Below are positions 54,374 through 64,000 of a DNA stretch of 64,000 nt, one piece after another. The number at the start of each line of letters is the position of its first letter. Position 1 is the stretch's first letter. The stretch is from Copromyces sp. CBS 386.78 (Eukaryota > Ascomycota > Sordariomycetes > Sordariales > Sordariaceae). Where the stretch lies: NCBI GenBank assembly GCA_030685235.1, contig MU839220.1, positions 50,515 to 114,514 of the forward strand, read 5' to 3'. Below the pieces are notes generated by a model. It saw nothing but the letters and a program-made list of their open reading frames with translations, searched no databases and was not told the DNA's origin. A program made the translations under genes and the position numbers.

Positions 54374-57300
54374 GTTAATTATATTTAACTATTACGCTAC
54401 AAACGTATATCTTTTTAAACGTACGTTATTTAATATAATTAGGCAACGCTACTAGTCGCTAAAGAATAGGAAACTACGAAAGCTCGAATTTATGACTCTA
54501 AGCAATAACAATATTATTACAAACGAGGGTATCCTCTTAAATACCCCGTAATAAACCTAATTATTAGAATATATTGCAAACGACAACGTCGAAGTACCCA
54601 ACGTACTAAATTATACCGACGAATTAAAAAATTTAAGAATACTAATAGAAAGCTCTAACCCCCCTATTAACGAAGAAGTCTATTTAGTAATTTTAAACGG
54701 CCTCCTTCGTACTAATATAATTACGGCTCTTATTATAACCGTTACTCAATACTTAATAAAGGTTAAACCTATTTACAATAATACCCTTATTAACTCCCTC
54801 GGCCTAATTAAAAGAAGAATATTTTAAGTAATTATTAACCTTATTACCCGAATAATTAAGGTATTTAATTATTATCTTACTATTACCGTTAAGGAATTTC
54901 AGAATTTTTAATCTAAGCTCTAATTTAAAAAATAATAATATATTAATATTTTCGACGAATATAAATAAATTCTAAAGGACCTTTATTAAATTCAAAAAGA
55001 ACTTTATTAAACTTATACCGAATTTAATAATATACGAAATTTTACTTAGGAAATATAGGCCGTTTTCGTTATAAATTAATAAAATTATTATATCGCCTAA
55101 ACTACTATAGACAGTAATACGGGTATAATAGGGTACTAGAAGCCGCTCCTCCCGAACCCCGAACCTTTCGCGGCTATTTAGAAGGACTATATTAAATATA
55201 ATAAAATATATTTAACGTAAAAAGGCCGTATCCTTTTTATTTAAACTTTAAATACTATTAAATTCCCCGATGAAAAGATTAAGATCGTTTACGCGAACTA
55301 CCTACATAGCCTTAAAATAGCTACTTTAATTAATAAGGATATTTAGAAAATCCTTATAAATTTTAATAATCTTAAAGTTTAATAATAGAAAATAAGTATT
55401 AAATTCCTATCCTTCTTAGATATTCGTTATAATAATATAGATTTACGCTTAAATACCGCCCGTAAATTTAACGAACTTAAATAAGGAAACCGTTTCTTCG
55501 CCGACTTTAAAATAGAATATATTAAAACTATTAATTATTACAATTTAAATAATGCTATAAAAATATACTACCTATAGAATAAAATCTCCTAAAAACTTCG
55601 TACTTCCTTTATTTATTAATAAACCTTCCCTACCGAAAATAATTTTAAAAAATAATTATTATTCTACTATAATTTCGTACGTAATATTAAAGATAACGAT
55701 TATAAATTTAAATCCGCTACCGGTAAAATTTCTAATTTAAATTCTAATAATAATTTAAGAAAGACCGTTAATAAAGGAAATAATATTATAAACTTTAATG
55801 CTATTTATATTTTACGTACCGTCTATAATAGTATTATTAAATATTGGAATAAGAATAATTTATACTGTAAATATAAAAAAGAAGGATATATTATAAAGAA
55901 TTGCTATAATAATATTAATTATAGCGATTACAGCCCTTAGACTAATAATAGGGGGGGCCGAAGAGGTAATAAAAGAGGCCGAAGTAGCCGAAAAGGAGGT
56001 AAAGGAGGCCGGGGAAGCGGAAACTCCGGTTAAAATACTGGGAACGTTAATAATAATAATAATATTAATATTAACCCCTCGGCGGCTGGCTAGCGGGGGT
56101 ATAATAATAATACAACCCTCTATACTATAAATGCCAGAAAAAAAGACGAGGGTAAAGAATATTATAATAATAACGTAAGTAATAATTAGGGAAATAATTA
56201 AATCCTATAAATAATTGCTTATAAAGGCGAGAAAGGTCTATAAGGAGAAGGAAGGAGCCGCTCAGAAATTTAAAAATAATTATTATTAATTTATTAAATA
56301 ATTTCCATTAAAATTTATTATTCTTTTCTTCTTATTTATCCTTCGGATTGCGTAAAATTTATTATATAATTTTCGTCGATAGCGGTTGTATAATATTTAT
56401 TTTTATCGACCGTTTTTTCGTAAGGAAAACTAGATTCGTTACATTTAAATTCTTAGAACCTAAGAAATTAATTCTCGCTAATAGTATTATAAAAGGATTT
56501 ATTATTAAAGGATTTACAGCGAACCTTTATATTAATTATTATTTAGAAAATATTACATTCTTAATTTATAATATTTCTCTTAACTACCTTATTATTTTAG
56601 GACTACCCTAATTTAAGAAATATAAACCGTATATTTTTTAAATAGAAGAGAAGGTCTAATTTACTAATTAGTACGTTAACCGATATTTCTTATCGGATTT
56701 CCCTATTTTCCTATAGAATGCCCTTAGTATATAGAACCGCTCTCTTAGCAATTCGCGTTATTAATTTTATACGGCGATAGTAGACGAATGGGATAAAAGA
56801 ATATTACTAAATATCCTAAAAATATTAGGGCTTTTATTTAAAATAAATAATTATATTAGCCGGATAAAAGGTAGTTTAGTAGATTATTCGGTTTTAATTC
56901 CTATAGAAGGACTTATATACGGCGATATTTAGCCGCCGAAGCTATTACTTTATTAGAATCTATTAGAATATTGGATTTTAAGGGATTAATACCTAGTCTT
57001 TATAGAGGGACCTATACGCGGCGATATTTAGCCGCCTCGCTAAAGTCTAATAGAATATTGGATTTTAAGGGATCGACTACCGCTTTACTAAAGCTTAAGA
57101 GAATTTTGGAGTTTAGAATACTACTTTGGGACTACCGATAGGAGTATTAATAAGATTACCGGTGGAGTAGATTACTATTATTAGAGTTCAAGAGAATTTT
57201 GGAATTTAGAATACTACCCCGGGACTACCGATAGGAGTATTGATAAGACTACCGGTAGGGTAGATTACTATTATTAGAATTTAAGATTATTATTAGAAGC

Positions 57301-60300
57301 CGATTTTAATTCCGTGCCGTTCCTATATTAATAGGAGCTTCGTTAGAATATATTAGGGCTATTATAGTTTTAGGACTATATCCCCTATAATAGATTAGAG
57401 CGTAACAATATTTAAATATTAGAATTATTATTAAAGAATAATTTTATTTCCGCTCCGCCCCTTTATTATAAGCCCTACGAAAATTACCCTAAAAGTAAGG
57501 CCTATAATTTTTATAAATTTTATAAGGCTAATAAATTTTTTTATTTAAAATAAGGGGCGGGGTTATACCGCCGCGACTTCCTTTTATACTATTTTAAACT
57601 TCCTATTAAAGGATTTACCGGAAATATAGCTTTATTAGATTATAACGCGCTAGGATAAGTAGTAGAACCTTTTATACCTGCGCCGCTTTATAAAAAAGTA
57701 AAAAGTGTAAGGAATTCCCCTGGTACTATTCGTCTAATTATAAGGCGGTTTAGTATTAATATTGCCGCTTTTAATTTCTTATATAAAATGTACGATTTAT
57801 AGCCCTACCTTATAAATTATACGGAAATTTGCCAATTAACGGCCTTCTATAAGACTAATACTTATAACGATTTTATTAAAAAAATAATTTAGGATATTAT
57901 AAACGATAAAGGTAAATAGTATAAGGACTGCTTCTTAAGGCGCCTCTACGAATTTATTAACGTATATATAGGGGACGTAGATTAAAAAAAATTAATAGCT
58001 ATTAAAATTGCCCAAATTATTATTTTTATAAATAACCTAAATATAAACGCGTTTATATACGAAGCTATTATTATAAAAATTATGGAAGAAAACGTATTAA
58101 CGTTCTATAAAAAAATTAACTAATTTTTAAAAATTAATAAGGAAATTAAATTTAAATTCTTACGTAAGTACTAGAGGAGGATTAATATTTTCTGTATTAA
58201 AAAAGCGAATAAATTTCCGCCCTATTGAATATACGACTACAAAATCGAATTTATATTAAGGGAAAAGCTATTAAACGCCCGTTACCGACTAGTTTTACTT
58301 ATAGAAATAATTATCCTTAAGAAATAAATTGATAATTAATTAGAGAACGGTTTTATTAAACTTTCTTAATCCTAAGTAGCCTTACTTTTATTCCTTATAA
58401 ATAAATTTAGTAAGGGTATTCGTATTTATATCGATTATTATAATATTAATAACGTTATATTTAAAATATAATACCCGCTTTTATTAATTAAAGAAATTTT
58501 TAATATTATTTATTACGCTAAAATCTTTATTAAGTTAAATATTATCGCCGTTTTTAACCGAATTTATATTTAGGAAGGCTACGAATAATTAACCGCTTTC
58601 ATTATATATTTCGGTCTTTACGAATTATTAATCCTTCCTTTCGGCCTTTAGGGCGTACCTAGTACGTTTTAGAATTATATTAATAATATATTATATAATA
58701 TTTTAAATATTTACGTAATAGTATATTTAAATAATATTTTCATTTACTCCGAGAATGTAGAGGAGTATACTACTTATATAAACGAAGTTTTTAAAAAAAT
58801 AATTAATGCTAACCTTTAATTAAATATTAATAAATACGAATTCAATATTACCTATACGAAATATTTAGGCCTTTTTATTATACTAGGGGGTATAGAAATA
58901 GACCCTACGAAAGTAAAAGCCGTTATTAAATAGGAAGCCCTATAATTAAAACGCTAGTTCTAAAGATTCTTAAGATTTATAAATTTCTACTGGCGTTTTA
59001 TTTAATACTTTTCGATTATAATTACTCCGCTATATGACTTTATAAAGAAATTAGCCGAATAGCGCTAGATAGAAGATTATTAGAGAACTTTTAAAGAATT
59101 AAAGAAAATTTTTACTATAGGTCCCGTCTTTCGAATTTACAATTGGTCCCGACTAACTGTAATCGAAACCGATATTTCTAATTAAGTTATAAGTAATATA
59201 ATTTTAATACGACGACGAGAATATTTTACGCTTAATTATATATTTTTCGTAGAAATATTCCGCCGTAGAATATAATTATAATATTTATAATAAAGAATTA
59301 TTTATAATTATTAAAGCCTTGGAAGAATAGGGATTAGAATTATAAGGCGTTTAAAAACTATTCGAAATCTTAACTGACTATAAGGGTTTATAAACTTTTA
59401 TAGAGAATAAGAAATTTATATTATAATATATATAATAATTTAATTTCCTATTTAAATTTAATTTTATTATTAAATATAGGCTAGGTATTCTTTAAGTCCG
59501 TTTTAATACCCTAAGTAGGAAATTAGAAAATATGCCGAAGGATGTAAATAATAACCGGTTGAAAGCCCGTTATAAAGTACTTTTCGACCTTTCTATTTTC
59601 GTAAATTATATTTACGCTTACGAATTTAATTTAGAAAAATTATTTATAAATGAATTAATCGACGCTAATTATTATAATTTAATTTTTTATTAAGATTTAA
59701 TAGCCGCCCTTACGGACGAAAACTATTGAATATAACTTAAAATATTAAAGAAAAATATAAGAAAAATAATTTTTATAGAATGCTACGCAATTAATAGTAA
59801 AATATACTAATGCTTAATATTTATAATCGACTTAAAGATATTATATTATAATTATATTTTATATAAAGGTATTATAAACCCGTACCGGTAGGCTATTAAG
59901 GCCGGAATAAAACGTTTACTATTTTTAATCGTTTATTTTATTAATTAAATATAAATAAAGCCGTTAAAGCTTATTATAAAGCCTGCCTCTAATACGTAAA
60001 GACGAAATTATTATAATACGTACTAGCGGGGCTTTTAAAACTTCTACTAATATTTTTCGCCCTATAGAAAAATATTGCTATTGATTATATAACCCCTATA
60101 ACGCCCTGCGTCCGGGGAGGCCGAAAGTATAAATATATCGCTATAATAATAGACTATTTAATAAAAATAAGGTACTATATCCTAATCGAAATATTAATTA
60201 TAGAGGAGTTCGTTAATTGATTTATTAAAAAGATTTATACCCTTTATAGTTTATTAGATATTATTATTTTTAATCGCGGTATTTAATTCGTTTATAATTT

Positions 60301-61442
60301 TAGAAGGTTTTTTTTAAAAGGTTAGAAATTACTTTAAAGCTATTATTAGTTTTTTATAAAGAAATTAATAGTTAAATTAAATGTATTAACGTTAAATTAG
60401 AACGTTTCCTTCGTACCTATATTAATTAGGCTTAAAACGATTAAATTGATTAATTACCCTTAATAGAATTTACGGGTAATAATATATATTTAAATAGTAT
60501 TAGTGTATCTCCGTTCTTTATAAATTATAGTTTTTACCTTCGGATAGGAATTAAGCCCGCTTAGTTATACCTACTAAAGTTTTTTAAAATATAGTAAGCG
60601 GAGTATTTTAAAATTAACGAAATCGCCGATCGGTTTAGTATAATATTAAATAAAATTACTGCTATAATTAGGAGTAATTAAATATATTACGAAGAAATTA
60701 CTAACGAAAGATAGTCCGATATATTAAAGTATTATATTAGCGATAAAATTTTATTTAATATAATTAATTTCGTATTAAGCCGCCTGTAAATTAAATTTAC
60801 GCTATTGTAGGAAGGGCCTTTCGAAATTGTGAAAATAAATAGCTACTGTATTATATTAAAATTACCTATTAATATAAAGTATAATTATATTTTCTATATT
60901 AGTATAGTAAAACTTTAGAATTATTAAAGGATCTTCGAATAGGATAAAATTTAAAATATCCGAATAAATAACGGGCGGATTATAAAACGAATAAATAACG
61001 TTAAAGATATAATTGAATAATTCTACGAAATTATCGACGATTACCGTTTTAATATAGAAAATAGTAAATAGGAGTACTGGGTAATTTGGGGAAACCCCTA
61101 TAATCCTATTTAATAATTATAGAAGGACGTAGAATATTATATCGACGACTTTAAAAAGTTTTATAATAATAATTTAAATATATTAATATTACTACGATAA
61201 ATCGTAAACGAGAAATATCATTATAAAATTAGGAAGGCTTTAGAGAAGGCCGTTAGGACGGACTAGCCGCCGGGAAGAATAAGTATAATACTAGTAGTGC
61301 GGCGATTATTACGTTACTAAGAGGATAAGGCAGCGGCCTAAAAAAGAAAGTAAAAATAATATAAAAAGGGTAATAATAAATATTATAGAAGAGATTAAAA
61401 AGGGAAGTATTTTTACCCTAAGGGTATTTTAAGTGAGGGAAG

Positions 61443-61787
61443 TATTATAAGGTTATTTGTGATTAATTAACCGTCCTATATCGCTGCTTTTACTATGGTA
61501 ATGGTTGCCGGGTTAATAGTATGCTCTAATTAGCTGTAGAGACCTAGTATAGTAGATGCGGCTGAACGTATTTAATATTTGATTGGCTGCGGTTGTTAGC
61601 CTACCCTTATCGCCAAAGCTATATAGATTACATTAGTTTATAGGATAATCTATAGGATAATAAGGCTGTACGGACTATATACTCACTATATATAGATGGC
61701 TATTAGAGCTCCCCCAAATAGCTTCCTCTTCCTCGTACAATTACGAATGTCTTTATAGATACCTAACGTTCGTCTTGCCCCGTGATA
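61443..61787 (+). repeat. Element B 3' LTR (345 bp)
   Basis: Starts TATTATAAGGTTA (TG changed to TA by RIP) and ends CCCGTGATA. Equal in length to the 5' LTR. The second copy of GCTAT follows at 61788-61792. Confidence 0.92.
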
Positions 61788-61792
61788 GCTAT

Positions 61793-62497
61793 ATTGTATT
61801 AGGGGATATAATTATATTAGTACGCGGTTGTTATAAAGGTTGATAAAGTAGTACTTAGACGACGAAATATTTTTAATAACCGTTAGCCGCTTTATAGTAG
61901 CCGTTAATCTTAATAAAATCCTATTCTACCGAATCCTCTTCGTTATTAGTCCTTTTTATATTACGGCCGTAATTTATACGAACGTCCTTTTCTTATTCCT
62001 CTAATTATTTTAGAATATTTACTTCGGCTTATAATTTAATTTTGCTAATATAAAAGGTTGGGCTATACTTTATATTAACCAATAATTTAAATATAACCTT
62101 ATAGCTATCTACTTTAACGATCTCGAACGGGCCCTTATAAAGGGGGGTGAACTTTACGTACGGTCGGCTAGTATCGAAATTTTCTATATTAAGTAGGACT
62201 TTATCTCCCGTCTTATACTTCGGAATATCTATCCTTCGAATATTAGCGTTAACTTCGTAACGTTATTAAATTTACTTTATTTAATCTATAATATATTCTA
62301 ATACTCTTTTAAAATAATTAACGATCTTATTAACCTTAAAATATTCCGTTTACTATTAAATTAATAAATTTAACGGGTATAATTTCACTAATTCAATGTC
62401 TATATAGGGGTAAAAACCGTAATTAGTAAAGAAAGGGAATATTCTTATTATTTTTAATATTAAATTATTATTAGCAAATTCTACAATTGGTAATTAA
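61793..62497 (-). mobile_element. Ty3/Gypsy relic A, integrase C-terminus and chromodomain
   Basis: On the minus strand, LPIVEFANNN and FFTNYGFYP match the end of a Gypsy integrase core. KYKTGDKVLLNIENF and LYKGPFEIVKV match the C-terminal integrase segment. NEEDSVE then leads into a chromodomain that continues left of element B. The upstream part of the element is cut off by the element C LTR at 62498. Several Gln and Trp codons are now stops. Confidence 0.75.
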
Positions 62498-62805
62498 TAT
62501 CACAGGGTTAGCCTTATGATAGTTCAGAGCATACGGTTGGCAGCTATCGGAGCCAGGGATCAGGCTATGGCTCCGAGCATAGTATAAGGCTATTACGGCC
62601 TTTGTAGAAGGCTACGATGGCCTTATTATTACTATCGCTATATAGGTCGTACTAGTTCTATAGTACTTATAAAATTGCTATAGAACTAATCTCCTAAACT
62701 AGCCTCTATAAAGACTAGTCTAGGATTGTACCCTTAAACCTTTCCTCTTACTCTTTTATATAATTATATATATTCTTACCTATTTTGTGCCTTTGTACTG
62801 TAATA
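62498..62805 (+). repeat. Element C 5' LTR (about 308 bp)
   Basis: Starts TATCACAGGGTTAGCC, matching the start of the Gypsy A and B LTRs with TG changed to TA. It ends GTACTGTAATA. It is followed by GTTAATTACATTTG, nearly identical to the sequence after the element B LTR, placing the primer-binding region at 62806. Confidence 0.7.
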
Positions 62806-63908
62806 GTTAATTACATTTGAAAACTATTACGTTTATACGTATATTTTTTTTCGACCCCTAAAATCGTACGGCGAGAAATTACGTAGTTTAGAACTATATT
62901 AGGATTATTTCGTAGGAATTGCAGACCTTAGTATATAGAATCGTTTCGTTGAACCGTAGATTCGTTAGGACTGCACCCTAAAAGCGGTAATTTAATTATT
63001 ACGATTACGCCTTTATATTATAGTAATCCCCCTTAATTGCGCCTTTATATTGCGGTAGTCCCTTTTATATTATAAATTAACTTCTTTGCGGAAGACGATA
63101 GTAATTATAATTATTATTCTAATAATAATAATAATAGCGGTAACGATATTTTATTACCGGATTATATTACTTTAAACCCTTAGGAAATAGGATAAGGAAT
63201 TAATTTATTAAATAATTCTTTTAACTTATTCGACTTTGGGGAACTTTTCGATATTTTTACCGAGGATTTAATTCTTAATATTAAAATTTATTGGATAGCC
63301 TTTCTTTAATTCGTTAATATTATTTATAGTATTCGGGATTTTGTAAACGGCTTTACGGAGGATATTCGGCTACGTTTAATTTTTCGAGACTACGAGGTTT
63401 TCGCCAAAATTATCGCCCGATAATTAATTTTTAAATTTATTATTAAGTTACTAGGAAGGGTATTTTCGACGGTTATTACGAATTATAATATTATAGTAGA
63501 GGAACGAAATATAGTACGACGCGTAATTATAATTCTATAATAACGGGTTATAATTATATTTGTTATAACTTTTTTTAATATATTGGAAATTTTTAACGCC
63601 CCTGAAGAAGTTATAATAGCCGTTTCCCGGCCCTTTAAGCGTATTATTGAAAATTCCCCGATTTTTATTAGGGAGGATAAGGATAATATTAAATATTATA
63701 ACCTTTTCCGGTTATAGAAGAATTAAATTAAAATTATATAGGAATTCGACGCCTTTTATTTCCTTATAGAATAAGTTAAAATTGTATGCGCAATATTCTA
63801 GTTGGGACTAAATTTATATTTAACGTTAAATAATAATTTAAAAAAGTTTATAAAATTCTTGAGAGAATTTAGAAAGTAATTATAGGCGACTAGCGAAGCT
63901 TTTTTTAT
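62498..63908 (+). mobile_element. Third Ty3/Gypsy element (C), 5' part: LTR and RIP-degraded gag region
   Basis: The sequence after the LTR is AT-rich, in a plus-strand frame full of TAA/TAG. It reads intermittently like a gag (for example the stretch around 63.6-63.8 kb). It is interrupted by a hAT-like end at 63909; the rest lies outside the window. Confidence 0.5.
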
Positions 63909-64000
63909 GAGAGACTCTATCCGCACGTGGATAAAACTCTATCCGCACGTGGATCCACTTTTTCCCTCACACATATCCCTAACCCTGGCGCGGCCACAGA
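63909..64000. mobile_element. Left end of a fourth hAT-like element, truncated by the window end
   Basis: Begins GAGAGACTCTATCCGCACG with a second CTCTATCCGCACG copy, then CACTTTTTCCCTCACACATATCCCTAACCCTGG. This matches the terminal and subterminal sequence of MITE-2 and MITE-3. The other end and the 8-bp duplication cannot be seen. Confidence 0.7.

Larger units (their letters stand above)
54029..61787 (+). mobile_element. Complete but RIP-killed Ty3/Gypsy chromovirus-like retrotransposon (element B), 7759 bp
   Basis: Flanked by the 5-bp duplication GCTAT (54024-54028 and 61788-61792) with two 345-bp LTRs. Plus-strand order: gag (about 54.4-56.2 kb) ending in a nucleocapsid zinc knuckle at 55863-55904, whose CX2CX4HX4C spacing survives although three of four ligands now read Tyr. 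The protease has an Asp-Ser-Gly active site at 56378-56386. The reverse transcriptase has YLDD mutated to YLNN at 58724-58735. RNase H lies near 59.2-59.4 kb and integrase near 59.7-60.4 kb. A chromodomain-like EYWVIWGNP segment lies near 61.07-61.17 kb. Almost every frame is broken by TAA/TAG; the longest open piece, 56348-56611, covers the protease. The Ty3/Gypsy order RT-RH-INT-chromodomain supports a chromovirus. Confidence 0.9.

Noticed and set aside
56348..56611. The 87-codon open frame as a living gene
   Set aside because: It is the protease part of the dead element B polyprotein, open by chance.

Overview
The window comes from a filamentous ascomycete, most likely a Sordariales species of the Neurospora type. 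The genes carry short introns (about 50-90 bp) with GTRNGT donors and CTAAC/CTGAC branch sites, and intergenic spaces run from about 200 bp to 3.4 kb. The right quarter is AT-rich, littered with stops and built of dead transposons, with the C-to-T/G-to-A damage expected of repeat-induced point mutation (RIP).

Positions 1 to about 47.3 kb are gene-bearing. In order: a small basic His/Thr-rich protein (+); a 641-aa disordered protein (-); delta-aminolevulinate dehydratase (+, haem synthesis); a long gene-poor stretch; an acyltransferase-3 membrane protein (+); an array of four related ~200-300 bp units that look like structured RNA genes (15.0-16.4 kb); a 572-bp miniature hAT-like transposon; a PPR protein (-, probably mitochondrial); Cwf18 splicing factor (+); a zinc-knuckle/RS protein (-); an R3H-SUZ RNA-binding protein (+); eIF3f (-); Utp25, a ribosome-biogenesis factor (+); mitochondrial ribosomal protein bL17m (-); MICOS subunit Mic12 (+); a Kre9-like single-pass surface protein (+); an unrecognised 306-aa protein (-); a BTB protein fused to a multi-pass membrane region (-); and two poorly resolved coding remnants. 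Many genes are housekeeping factors for RNA and ribosomes. Divergent pairs share promoters: PPR/Cwf18, eIF3f/Utp25 and bL17m/Mic12.

From about 47.3 kb to the end is RIP-degraded heterochromatin in which I see no living gene. It is a nest. A minus-strand Ty1/Copia relic (47298-52701) is followed by a minus-strand Ty3/Gypsy relic (A), whose LTR is split by an 826-bp hAT-like miniature element and whose chromodomain is split by a complete 7759-bp plus-strand Ty3/Gypsy element (B: 345-bp LTRs, 5-bp target duplication GCTAT). A third Gypsy element (C) starts at 62498 and runs into another hAT-like end at 63909.

The most noteworthy observations are: (1) the zinc-knuckle gene, where a canonical CX2CX4HX4C finger is obtained only if an AT-AC intron is removed; (2) the four-unit array whose ends form a conserved terminal stem with compensatory changes; and (3) a family of miniature elements with 8-bp target duplications placed in euchromatin and in the dead retroelements. 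All functions are read from sequence and recalled family knowledge; no database search was run.
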